Source: Streptomyces sp. 35G-GA-8
GTDB taxonomy: Bacteria; Actinomycetota; Actinomycetes; Streptomycetales; Streptomycetaceae
Assembly: GCF_023534745.1 (NCBI RefSeq)
Contig: NZ_JAMHJQ010000004.1
Coordinates: 570,203-634,202, forward strand
Direction: 5' to 3'
Length of the DNA: 64,000 nucleotides
In this document: piece after piece, positions 18,677 to 26,340 of the stretch
How the letters are laid out: each line of letters starts with the position of its first letter
How positions within the stretch are numbered: position 1 is the stretch's first letter
Translations under genes and position numbers: made by a program
Notes under the pieces: generated by a model
What the model was told of the DNA's origin: nothing
The model's input: only the letters and a program-made list of their open reading frames with translations
Database searches by the model: none

Positions 18677-20067
18677 CGGACACCGCCGCGTCGGTCCCCG
18701 CCACTTCGGACGGCGCCACCGACACCGCGACCGGCCGGGCGGCCTTCGACCCGGGCGCCGCGGCCGAGCGCGCCACCGACGCGATCCTGCGCGACACGCT
18801 GCACGGCACCCATCGCGGTGTGGTGGTCGACTCGCCGCCCGGCGCGGGCAAGTCGACGCTCGTGGTCCGGGCCGCTCGGGAACTGGCCGCGGCCGGGCGG
18901 CCGTTGATGGTCGTCGCACAGACCAACGCACAGGTGGACGACCTGGTCGCGCGGCTCGCCGAGAAGGATCCCGAGCTGCCGGTCGGCCGGCTGCACAGCA
19001 ACGACCCCGATCCGTACGACAAGGCCCTGGACGCGTTGCCGAATGTCCGCAAGTCTGCGAAGGCGGCGGATCTGGCAGGGCTCGATGTGGTGATCTCGAC
19101 GGCGGCGAAGTGGGCGCATGTGCAGGGCGTCGAGCCCTGGCGGCACGCCATCGTGGACGAGGCGTACCAAATGCGTTCGGACGCGCTGCTCGCCGTCGCC
19201 GGGCTCTTCGAACGCGCCCTGTTCGTCGGCGACCCCGGCCAGCTGGACCCGTTCAGCGTGGTGGGCGCCGACCAGTGGGCGGGGCTGTCGTACGACCCGT
19301 CCGCGAGCGCGGTCTCCACGCTCCTCGCGCACAACCCCGAGCTGCCCCAGCACCGGCTGCCCGTGTCATGGCGGCTCCCGGCGTCCGCGGCGCCGCTCGT
19401 GTCGGCCGCGTTCTATCCGTACACCCCGTTCCGCAGCGGTACGGGCCATGGCGACCGGGGGCTCGCGTTCGGGGTGCCATCCGACGGCTCGGGCCCCGAC
19501 CGGGTGCTCGACGAGGCGGCCGAGTCCGGCTGGGGCCTGCTGGAGCTGCCCGCCCGGCGTACGCCCCGTACGGACCCGGAGGCCGTCCGGGCCGTCGCGC
19601 TGGTCGTGCGCCGGCTGCTGGACCGCGGCGGCGCGGCCACCAGCGAGCGCTCCCCCGATCCGGTGCCGGTCACGGCCGACCGGATCGCGGTCGGCACCGC
19701 CCACCGCGACCAGGCGGCGGCGGTCCGCGCGGCCCTCGCGGAGCTGGGGGTGAGCGGGGTGGCCGTGGACACCGCGAACCGCCTCCAGGGCCGTGAGTTC
19801 GATGTCACGGTGGTGCTCCACCCGCTCTCCGGCCGACCGGACGCCACCGCGTTCCACCTGGAGACGGGCCGACTGTGCGTCCTGGCCTCCCGGCACCGGC
19901 ACGCCTGCGTCGTGGTCTGCCGCGCGGGCGTGGCGGAACTACTGGACGAGCACCCGTCGACGGAGCCGGTCCAGCTGGGAGTGACGGTGAAGTTCCCTGA
20001 CGGCTGGGAAGCGAACCACTCGGTCCTGGCCCGGCTCTCGGAACACCGGGTGAGCTGGCAGCCCTGA
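18673..20067 (+). CDS. superfamily 1 (Upf1/Dna2-like) DNA helicase
   Basis: 464 aa from GTG 18673, which overlaps the preceding stop as GTGA. SF1 motifs appear in order: Walker A PPGAGKST (55-62), motif Ia (VVAQTNAQVDDL), motif II DEAY (162-165), motif III GDPGQLDPF (186-194), a QHRLPVSWRLP block (motif IV region), motif V NRLQGREFDVTVV and motif VI ASRHRHACVVV. The order fits SF1B helicases of the Dna2/Upf1 type. No nuclease domain is fused; the upstream gene supplies it. An open frame upstream of this GTG is in the wrong context, inside the middle gene. Confidence 0.85.
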   Translation: MTDTAASVPATSDGATDTATGRAAFDPGAAAERATDAILRDTLHGTHRGVVVDSPPGAGKSTLVVRAARELAAAGRPLMVVAQTNAQVDDLVARLAEKDPELPVGRLHSNDPDPYDKALDALPNVRKSAKAADLAGLDVVISTAAKWAHVQGVEPWRHAIVDEAYQMRSDALLAVAGLFERALFVGDPGQLDPFSVVGADQWAGLSYDPSASAVSTLLAHNPELPQHRLPVSWRLPASAAPLVSAAFYPYTPFRSGTGHGDRGLAFGVPSDGSGPDRVLDEAAESGWGLLELPARRTPRTDPEAVRAVALVVRRLLDRGGAATSERSPDPVPVTADRIAVGTAHRDQAAAVRAALAELGVSGVAVDTANRLQGREFDVTVVLHPLSGRPDATAFHLETGRLCVLASRHRHACVVVCRAGVAELLDEHPSTEPVQLGVTVKFPDGWEANHSVLARLSEHRVSWQP

Positions 20068-20186
20068 CATCAAGGGCCGCACCGCTGGAATTTGGGGCTG
20101 CCCACGCGGTCGCGAAGCCGACGTCCGCCGTGTCGTTGCTGGCCTGTACGCACTCTTGACGCTGAAAGCCGCCCGGGGTCAGGGTC

Positions 20187-20203
20187 GTGCAACCAGGCGC
20201 AAC
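20187..20203. promoter_or_regulatory. GYGCAAC direct repeat upstream of the DUF6879 operon
   Basis: GTGCAACCAGGCGCAAC is a heptamer direct repeat spaced by 3 bp, so 10 bp centre to centre, one helical turn. It is 22 bp before the start of the 77-aa gene. A near-identical copy (15/17) lies at 21835-21851 before the peptide gene. It is a good candidate site for the XRE regulator encoded between them. Confidence 0.55.
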
Positions 20204-20225
20204 GCGCTCGACAGCGGAGGTTGTC

Positions 20226-20459
20226 ATGGCACTACGGTTCGTCGGTAAAGATCCAGAGTCCGGGGATCACGGCTCTCCGGCCGTGTGGGTCGATGAGGAG
20301 ACGAAGGATCTCCTCTTCCAGGGATGGAAGGCGGACAAGGGGACCATGGGCGAAAGCTCATTGGATGTTCCGATCCCCGACCACGAAGCAGTGATCCGGG
20401 TACCGAAGCGGATGATCCCGCTTCTCAGGGAGGCACTTGATGTCGCAGAGCTTGACTAG
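20226..20459 (+). CDS. small acidic protein paired with DUF6879/XRE
   Basis: 77 aa, start chosen by GGAGG 6 nt upstream. It contains AVWVDEETKDLLFQGWKADK and a C-terminal helix (PKRMIPLLREALDVAE). Proteins of this form sit at the head of DUF6879-XRE operons in many Streptomyces, but no activity is known to me. Its end overlaps the DUF6879 gene by 20 bp. Confidence 0.8.
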   Translation: MALRFVGKDPESGDHGSPAVWVDEETKDLLFQGWKADKGTMGESSLDVPIPDHEAVIRVPKRMIPLLREALDVAELD

Positions 20460-20964
20460 CTTTGCTGATCTGCTCCGGGCGGCCGAGAGGTCAGCGGTCC
20501 ATCTGGAGATGCGCGACGCCTACGGCGTGGAGAATGAGATCGAAGGGTTCGCGGCGTGGCGGGAGGGGCACCGCCTCAACCCCGACGACCGCAAGTCGTG
20601 GTGGCGACCATGGCTCGACCTCGTACAGGAGGTCACGGGTAAGGGCGTGGTGATGCGCCGCGCACGGATCGTCTCCGAACCCGTCAGTGACTACATCCGC
20701 TTTGAGCACTCGGGAACATTCACGAACGTTGCTGCGGGCGAGCAGATCCGTTGGCTGCCTCGGCGGCATGCGTCAGACCTGGCCCTGCCTGGAAATGACT
20801 TCTGGCTGTTCGACGGCCGGTTGGTCCAGTTCAATGTTTTTGATGGCGTCGGGCGGTGGGTCCACACCGACCAGACCGAACAACCTGCCGTAGTACAGCT
20901 CTGCCACTCGGCATTCGAGGCAGTCTGGGAGCGCGCTGTCCCGCACGAGAAGTACGGCGTCTGA
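20440..20964 (+). CDS. DUF6879 family protein
   Basis: 174 aa from ATG 20440, with GGAGG 6 nt upstream. The sequence has an N-terminal helix (SFADLLRAAERSAVHLEMRD), the RRARIVSEPVSDYIRFEHS strand block and a Trp/Phe-rich C-terminus (FWLFDGRLVQFNVFDG), typical of DUF6879. The family is tied to Scr1-type XRE regulators in actinomycetes. It may act as a regulator-associated partner; function is unknown. Confidence 0.85.
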   Translation: MSQSLTSFADLLRAAERSAVHLEMRDAYGVENEIEGFAAWREGHRLNPDDRKSWWRPWLDLVQEVTGKGVVMRRARIVSEPVSDYIRFEHSGTFTNVAAGEQIRWLPRRHASDLALPGNDFWLFDGRLVQFNVFDGVGRWVHTDQTEQPAVVQLCHSAFEAVWERAVPHEKYGV

Positions 20965-20981
20965 CGCAGGCCGGCCGGTCC

Positions 20982-21830
20982 ATGTCCTCGTCCCCACTCT
21001 CCAGTGCCCAAACGGCACGCGCCGCTGTAGCGACTCGCTTGCAAAGCATCATGAAGGACGCCGGGCTTACGGGACACGAGCTGGCCACCCGGTGCGGCTG
21101 GCACAAGTCCAAGTCCTCACGGATCGCCCGCGGGAAGACTCCGCCCTCCGACGCCGATATCCGGGCCTGGTGCACGGCCTGTGGCGCTGAGGATCAGATC
21201 GCCGACCTGATCGCGGCCTCACGCAACGCTGAATCCATGTACGTGGAGTGGCGGCAGATCCACCGCGACGGAATGCGCCGGGTCCACGAACAGACAGTGC
21301 CCCTTTATCAACGGACCCGCCACTTCCGCGTCTACGCCTCGAACCTCGTTCCCGGCATGCTCCAGACGGCCGAGTACGCAACGGGCCTGCTGCGCTCCAT
21401 CACTGACTTCCAGGGCACCCCGGATGACGTTTCGGACGCCGTACAGGCCAGACTGGACCGTTCTCGTGTTGTGCGGGAGGGTGACCACCGTTTCGCGTTG
21501 CTGCTTGAAGAAGCGGTTCTCTACTACCGCGTCAGTGATGAAACGGCCATGGCGGGCCAACTCTGCTACCTGCTGTCCGCGATGGCTCAGCCAAACGTCT
21601 CGCTCGGAGTGATCCCCTTCGGCGCCCGCCGTACGGTCTGGCCGCTGGAAGCGTTCTATGCATTCGATGACGCTCAAGTGGCTGTGGAGACCTTGACGGC
21701 AGAGATCAATGTGACGGCCCCAGGCGAAATCCACACGTACCTCAGAGCCTTTGGGCAACTGTCGAGAATCGCTGTACGAGGCCCTGAAGCCCGCGCCTGC
21801 ATCACGAAGGCAATCGACTCGCTCGGATGA
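20982..21830 (+). CDS. XRE-family regulator with DUF5753 (Scr1-like)
   Basis: 282 aa. The N-terminal helix-turn-helix is at about residues 12-66 (LTGHELATRCGWHKSKSSRI). The remainder is the Scr1/DUF5753 domain with LVPGMLQTAEYA and the late block VSLGVIPFGARRTVWPLEAF. It lies 17 bp after the DUF6879 gene, in the same operon. The direct-repeat pair at 20187 and 21835 flanks it and may be its operator. The next operon downstream encodes the cationic peptide and methyltransferase, so this protein may control them (inference). Confidence 0.9.
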   Translation: MSSSPLSSAQTARAAVATRLQSIMKDAGLTGHELATRCGWHKSKSSRIARGKTPPSDADIRAWCTACGAEDQIADLIAASRNAESMYVEWRQIHRDGMRRVHEQTVPLYQRTRHFRVYASNLVPGMLQTAEYATGLLRSITDFQGTPDDVSDAVQARLDRSRVVREGDHRFALLLEEAVLYYRVSDETAMAGQLCYLLSAMAQPNVSLGVIPFGARRTVWPLEAFYAFDDAQVAVETLTAEINVTAPGEIHTYLRAFGQLSRIAVRGPEARACITKAIDSLG

Positions 21831-21834
21831 ATCC

Positions 21835-21851
21835 GTGCAACCGCGCGCAAC
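21835..21851. promoter_or_regulatory. GYGCAAC direct repeat upstream of peptide/PIMT pair
   Basis: GTGCAACCGCGCGCAAC matches the site at 20187-20203 in 15 of 17 positions with the same 10-bp heptamer period. It lies 86 bp before the 36-aa gene, right after the XRE stop. Confidence 0.55.
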
Positions 21852-21937
21852 AACGTGGACCGTCAACTCCCTTCCTTCGTAACGTCACTGGCATCTGATC
21901 CGCCATGTCATGGACAGCGACAGGAAGTGAGGCAGAG

Positions 21938-22048
21938 ATGGGCAAGAAGGGCGGGAACCACTCCGGCAAGCCGGACACCTCCAGCAGCGACGGCCACCGC
22001 GACAAGCCGCCGGGCCCGACCAAGCCGTACGAGCCGCCGAAGAAGTGA
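21938..22048 (+). CDS. 36-aa cationic peptide, candidate RiPP precursor for the adjacent PIMT
   Basis: A very short gene with GAGG 5 nt before the ATG, ending 6 bp before the methyltransferase gene. The peptide is Lys/Gly/Pro-rich (about +4 net) and starts MGKKGG. Its centre, KPDTSSSDGHRD, holds Asp13-Thr, Asp18-Gly and Asp22-Lys, sites where methylation by a PIMT-like enzyme could form aspartimide or isoaspartate. It ends KPYEPPKK. There is no Cys and no lanthipeptide or ATP-grasp enzyme nearby. Known imiditides consist of a small cationic precursor plus one stand-alone PIMT homologue, which this layout matches. That it is translated and modified is inference. Confidence 0.65.
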   Translation: MGKKGGNHSGKPDTSSSDGHRDKPPGPTKPYEPPKK

Positions 22049-22054
22049 GGCCGA

Positions 22055-23203
22055 ATGACGACGCAGCACCGGCTGGTGAAGACGCTCAAGAGCAAAGGTG
22101 TTCTGCCTCCTGAGTGGCAGGACGCCGTGACCTCGGTGGATCGCGCGCTGTTCATCCCCGAGGTCATCGAAAATGGGGACTTCACCACCGATCCTGAGAG
22201 CTGGTTGCGGGCGGTCTACTCGGACGCGCCTGTCGTGACTCAGGTCAATGACGGCAAGCCGACGCCCGAAGGTGCATTCAGGCTCTTCACATCGTCCTCC
22301 TCCATGCCGTCGATCATGCTCGAAATGCTGAGCCTGCTCGATGTGCGGGAAGGGCAACGGGTACTGGAGATCGGTACCGGGACCGGTTACAACGCCGCCT
22401 GGTTGTCACACCGGTTGGGCGAGAACAACGTGACCACGGTGGAGGTGGACGAGGCGGTGTTGTCCACAGCCGTGGAGAACCTGAAGCGGGCGGGATTCCA
22501 CCCGACGGCGATTCTGGGAAACGGTCGTGAGGGGCACCGCGGGTGCGCGCCGTACGACCGCGTGATCTGCACCTGCGCCATACGGGATGTCCCGTCGGCA
22601 TGGTTGGAGCAATGCCCCCGTGGGCGCATCGTCACTCCCTGGGGCAGCAGCTTCTTCAGCGGCTCATACGCCACGCTGGACGTGGTCGACGGTAAGGCCC
22701 AAGGGCGGTTCTCCGGTTACCCGGCCTTCATGTGGGACCGCACCCAGCGAGCCGGGGCCGGTCGCGTCGCAGACATGTACCACCAGGAGAACGGGGAGAA
22801 GAGCACCACCGACATCCCACCGCAGAACGTCATCCAGGACGACCCCGCGTTCTTCACAGGGCTGAGCGTCACGGACGCGTGGTACCGGTGGTGCGACGCG
22901 GACGACGGCAGCGGGGAGGCCACCTTGTGGTTCTTCGCCGACGACCGGAAGTCGTGGGCCACCGTCGACTACGTACCGGACGCGGAGACGTACGAGGTGG
23001 AGCAGTACGGGCCCCGTGCGCTGTGGGACGAGGTCCGGAAGGAGTTCCTTGGTTGGCATGATCTGGGGAAGCCGGAACGGTCCCGGTTCGGTCTGACGGT
23101 TGACGGTGACGGGCAGCGGGTGTGGCTGGATGCTCCGCAGGGCGTCATCGGAACCGGACGGCGCCTTGGCCGTGGCACCGATCACGGCCGACCAGGGCCC
23201 TGA
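22055..23203 (+). CDS. PIMT-like O-methyltransferase with RiPP-type C-terminal domain
   Basis: A 382-aa SAM-dependent methyltransferase of the protein-L-isoaspartate methyltransferase family. The SAM loop is VLEIGTGTGYNAAWL, preceded by the PIMT block APVVTQVNDG and a Ser-rich SSSSMPSIML substrate region, and followed by PYDRVICTC. Housekeeping PIMTs are about 220 aa; this one has an extra domain of about 150 residues (WYRWCDADDGSGEATLWFFA, VEQYGPRALWDEV) seen in RiPP-tailoring PIMTs. It sits directly after the 36-aa peptide gene, with GAGG 4 nt before its ATG. It probably methylates an Asp in that peptide. Confidence 0.85.
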   Translation: MTTQHRLVKTLKSKGVLPPEWQDAVTSVDRALFIPEVIENGDFTTDPESWLRAVYSDAPVVTQVNDGKPTPEGAFRLFTSSSSMPSIMLEMLSLLDVREGQRVLEIGTGTGYNAAWLSHRLGENNVTTVEVDEAVLSTAVENLKRAGFHPTAILGNGREGHRGCAPYDRVICTCAIRDVPSAWLEQCPRGRIVTPWGSSFFSGSYATLDVVDGKAQGRFSGYPAFMWDRTQRAGAGRVADMYHQENGEKSTTDIPPQNVIQDDPAFFTGLSVTDAWYRWCDADDGSGEATLWFFADDRKSWATVDYVPDAETYEVEQYGPRALWDEVRKEFLGWHDLGKPERSRFGLTVDGDGQRVWLDAPQGVIGTGRRLGRGTDHGRPGP

Positions 23204-23292
23204 AACAGGGCGCCATTCGAGGCCCCCTTGCGCCGGGCGGGACAATGGACGGTGGCCGAGAGGCCGGACACGCACGAGCAGGAGGAGAACCG

Positions 23293-23640
23293 ATGCCGGA
23301 TCCCGAGCGGAGCGAGCGGCGGCTGCGGCCGGCGCCGCTGCTCTTCGAGCCCTCGCAGGCGGTCGCCGACCCCGAGCACTTCTTCGACCTCGAATCCATC
23401 GAGGACCCCGCCGATCTGCTGGCCAGGGCCACGGAGCTGACTCTCGCGTTCCGGGCGGCGACCGACCGGGCCGTCGAGTTCCAGGCGATCGCCGCCGCGC
23501 AGCTCGCGGATCCCCGCCGGTTCGACCGGCTGACGACGGCGGACATCGCGCTGCGCGCGCAGTGGACCGAGGACTATGCGAAGAAGATGGTCGAGTTCGG
23601 CCGGGACCTGCTGAGCGGCGAGGGCATAGCGAGCCAGTGA
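23293..23640 (+). CDS. conserved hypothetical helical protein
   Basis: 115 aa with a strong AGGAGGAG site before ATG 23293. Mostly helical with Ala/Asp/Arg-rich stretches (ADLLARATELTLAFRAATD, WTEDYAKKMVEFGRDLL). No signal peptide, membrane helix or motif that I recognise. Its separate ribosome site and 90-bp gap suggest it is not strictly coupled to the PIMT gene. Confidence 0.65.
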   Translation: MPDPERSERRLRPAPLLFEPSQAVADPEHFFDLESIEDPADLLARATELTLAFRAATDRAVEFQAIAAAQLADPRRFDRLTTADIALRAQWTEDYAKKMVEFGRDLLSGEGIASQ

Positions 23641-23816
23641 CTACCGCGCGGGGCGGGCGAAGCCTACGGGCGGAGTGAAACCGGCGGGCCGGGTGGGGCA
23701 GGTGAGTAACCCGTGTGGCATATGCGGTGCGCAGGTTACGCCTCCCCGCGCCACCCTGTCCCGTCTTTCGCGAACTCTCGGGAACGGGTTCATTACTCCC
23801 GGTAGATCTGACTGCC

Positions 23817-24506
23817 ATGAGCGTATGGCTACGAGACGAATCCCCGCTGAGCCCCGGAATGAGCGACGACGAACGCCGCACCGACATCTTCGGCCTTCTC
23901 CATGACGAGGGCCGCCATCACACCGCGCGGGTCACCTCCGCCGGCGCGGAGTGGCTCGCCTCCGCCGGACCGTACTCCCGCTCCACGCTCTCCCTCTGGA
24001 ACGCCCGTCCGACCGCTCCCGCGGTGCTGCCCTGCGGCTCCGCCTTCGATGTGGTGAACGCCCCCGCGATCTTCGGCCGGCGCATGCTGGACCGGCTCTG
24101 GTCCGACGGTCCCGGCTCGGGGCCGGTCGCCGTGTATCGCGGCCGTACGCTCCTGTTCGCCGCGCCGGGCACCGCCCAGCGGCTGCCGTCCCTGCTCTCC
24201 TGGGAGGAGTGGGGCGGCTCGGGGCCAGACGGGCAGGAGGCGGCACCGCCGCCGCTGCTCTGCCACGGCGCCGGTGACGCGGTGACCGTACCGCCGCTGA
24301 CGCCGGGATCCGCGTCGGGGCCGCGCTGGCTGGTCGCGCCCGACACCCGCCACCCCTGGCTGCCGGGGCCCGATGTGCTGCTCTGGGCGTGCGTACGGGC
24401 GGCCCGCGACCAGACGGCGTCCGCGACCGGCTCCGTACCGCGCCCCAGGACGGCGCCGCGACCGTCGGCGGAAGCGGTTGCCCGGCTGCCCCGGCCGCGC
24501 TCCTGA
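23817..24506 (+). CDS. primase/polymerase-like conserved Streptomyces protein, function uncertain
   Basis: 229 aa from ATG 23817. The sequence TSAGAEWLASAGPYSRSTLS then VLPCGSAFDVVNAPAIFGRR and LLFAAPGTAQRLPSLL follows a Streptomyces family that pipelines label bifunctional DNA primase/polymerase N-terminal-like. I cannot find a convincing acidic catalytic triad, so enzymatic activity is doubtful. The upstream 176 bp contain a GTAACC/GGTTAC inverted pair around 23707-23738. No operon partner: a tRNA follows. Confidence 0.6.
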   Translation: MSVWLRDESPLSPGMSDDERRTDIFGLLHDEGRHHTARVTSAGAEWLASAGPYSRSTLSLWNARPTAPAVLPCGSAFDVVNAPAIFGRRMLDRLWSDGPGSGPVAVYRGRTLLFAAPGTAQRLPSLLSWEEWGGSGPDGQEAAPPPLLCHGAGDAVTVPPLTPGSASGPRWLVAPDTRHPWLPGPDVLLWACVRAARDQTASATGSVPRPRTAPRPSAEAVARLPRPRS

Positions 24507-24591
24507 CCACGGGAAACGCCATCCAAACGGGTTCGCGTCTATCGATTTTTCTTCGCGCCGATCCGGGTGCTAAGGTCTACGACGTCAGCAG

Positions 24592-24665
24592 GCGCCGCTA
24601 GCTCAGTTGGTTAGAGCAGCTGACTCTTAATCAGCGGGTCCGGGGTTCGAGTCCCTGGCGGCGCA
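24592..24665 (+). tRNA. tRNA-Lys (CTT), copy 1
   Basis: 74 nt. Acceptor GCGCCGC/GCGGCGC, anticodon loop CTCTTAA with anticodon CTT, T-loop TTCGAGT, discriminator A. CCA is not encoded. Identical to the copies at 40117 and 49933, including the upstream GTCAGCAG. Confidence 0.97.
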
Positions 24666-24670
24666 CAGAC

Positions 24671-24708
24671 ATGAAGGAGCCCCTTGCTCACGCGAGGGGC
24701 TCCTTCAT
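24671..24708 (+). terminator. terminator after tRNA-Lys 1
   Basis: A perfect 14-bp stem (24671-24684 with 24695-24708; arm ATGAAGGAGCCCCT) with a 10-nt loop, 5 nt after the tRNA and followed by TT. Confidence 0.85.
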
Positions 24709-24733
24709 TTGCCCTGCCACCCCAGGGCCGGTC

Positions 24734-25984
24734 CTAGCGCGCGACCTCCGGGGTGATCTTGACGGTCCAGGCCCCCGTGGGCGTACGGTCCGCCACCTGC
24801 ACCCGCGTCCGCTCCCCCTCCACCGTGAAGGTCTCGCCGACCCCCAGGGGCGCGTCGGCCAGCGGCGGATAGACCGACCGGTCCCAGCAGGCCTCACCGT
24901 CCGGGTGGGTGTCCACCACCTCGACCGGGCCGCCGCCCGACGCCGTCTCGCCGCGCACCCGGTAGATCAGCACCCCCTCGGTGCAGGTGTGCAGATCGTT
25001 GCCGGTCGCGGCGCGCGCCTCGATGGCCAGCGCGGTGTTCCGGCCGGTCCTGACGACGGCGAGCCGGGTCCCGACGCTCCCGCCGGGGGTGGGCGCCGCG
25101 GCGATCGGCTCCAGGGTGAGCAGGCTCGTGCCGGTGGGCTGCACGCACCGCACCTGCCGCTGGTCCAGCCAGCCGAGCTTCCACTTGTGCCAGCCGAAGA
25201 GATCGGGCGCCATCCCGAACTGGCTCCCCATCACATCCCAGTCGCCGACATAGGTGTCCCAGTCGCCCTTGCCGTCCGTGGGCCGGTGGTAGAGGTCCGC
25301 CAGATCGAAGACATGCCCGGTCTCGTGGGCCAGCACATTGCGGTCCGGCGGGTGCCGCTCGAAGACGGTGACGATACGCCGGATCTCCGTGCCGTCCGCC
25401 CGCATCGGCCGGTCGAAGTTGACCACTTTCGTGGCATCGGAGTCGACACCGGGCGCGTCCGGGTCGGCGACCAGATACACGACGTCGTAGCGCGAGAAGT
25501 CGACCGCCGGATCGGCCGCGGCCAGCGCGTCCCGCAGATAGGCCGTGCGCCGGGCGGGCTCCCAGTCACGCCTTATCCCGTAGTCGGTGGAGGCGTGCGG
25601 CATCCGGAACCACTGGAGCTGGGGGTGGGCGCGCAGTGCGAACTTCCCGTACGAAGCCTGTTCGTAGAAGCGGCTGGTGGCCGGGAAGTGATCGGCGGCC
25701 AGTTCGGCCGGGTCGGCCAGCGGCGCCGAGTCGGGAAAGGAGAGAAAGATCATGACCGCGTCGAGGACGCGGTCCGGGCGTGGATAGGAGGCGTTCCAGG
25801 TGTCGAGGCCGAGGGAGTGGTGGGCGGAGGTGCGCGGCAGGGCGCAGGGCCCTTCGGGGGCCGAGGCCCCCGCGGGCCCCGCGATCAGCGATGTGGCGGC
25901 GAGCGCCACGAGGGAGGTCACGGCGGCGGCGGTCCTGCGCAGTCGGGGCCGTTCCACTCCCCCGGGTGGCTGCGGACGCTCCAC
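24734..25984 (-). CDS. secreted M6-type zinc metalloprotease
   Basis: 416 aa from GTG 25984, where GGAGG lies 5 nt upstream; longer frames lack a site. An N-terminal signal peptide (RRTAAAVTSLVALAATSLIA ending near GPAGASA) indicates export. The zinc site is LAHETGHVFDLADLYH, with the extended HEXXHxxxxxD pattern, and DWDVMGSQFGM is the Met-turn-like block of immune-inhibitor-A-type M6 peptidases. The C-terminus is beta-rich (GVGETFTVEGERTRVQVADR). It is likely an extracellular protease. It diverges from cdgA across 356 bp. Confidence 0.88.
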   Translation of the reverse strand: MERPQPPGGVERPRLRRTAAAVTSLVALAATSLIAGPAGASAPEGPCALPRTSAHHSLGLDTWNASYPRPDRVLDAVMIFLSFPDSAPLADPAELAADHFPATSRFYEQASYGKFALRAHPQLQWFRMPHASTDYGIRRDWEPARRTAYLRDALAAADPAVDFSRYDVVYLVADPDAPGVDSDATKVVNFDRPMRADGTEIRRIVTVFERHPPDRNVLAHETGHVFDLADLYHRPTDGKGDWDTYVGDWDVMGSQFGMAPDLFGWHKWKLGWLDQRQVRCVQPTGTSLLTLEPIAAAPTPGGSVGTRLAVVRTGRNTALAIEARAATGNDLHTCTEGVLIYRVRGETASGGGPVEVVDTHPDGEACWDRSVYPPLADAPLGVGETFTVEGERTRVQVADRTPTGAWTVKITPEVAR

Positions 25985-26340
25985 ATCGACCTCCGTTTCC
26001 GGATTGGGGGACACCACTCCCACCTTGGGTCGTTTTGTATGACTCCGCCCTGTTCCGCTGCACCAGATGGGTGAGGGGGCTTGTGACCAGGGCGTCGACG
26101 ACCCGACACCCCGACGCGTCACGGAAAGTCACAAGCGATCACGGCGGGCGCTCGCGGTGCCACAGACGTGCAGAAACGATCGCGCGGTGGCACGCCGGCG
26201 GGATTACGCTGCCTCTTCGCCGTCCTGGAGCTGGAATGGCCGCCCGGCCTGCCTCTATGATCGGCACACTTTCCCTGGCAGACCCGTCCCGACCACTCTG
26301 TACGACTCTGTACGACACGACTGCACCGCGGGAGCGAGCC
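25985..26340. other. divergent promoter region between the protease gene and cdgA
   Basis: 356 bp without a supported gene. It carries a perfect tandem 10-bp repeat CTCTGTACGA at 26296-26305 and 26306-26315, about 26-45 bp before the cdgA GTG, where a promoter or operator would lie. I could not identify a clear BldD box. Confidence 0.5.

Noticed and set aside
23710-23740. GGCATATGC motif resembling the palindrome before the IclR gene
   Set aside because: Only half of the palindrome matches, and the location is far from the island; probably chance.
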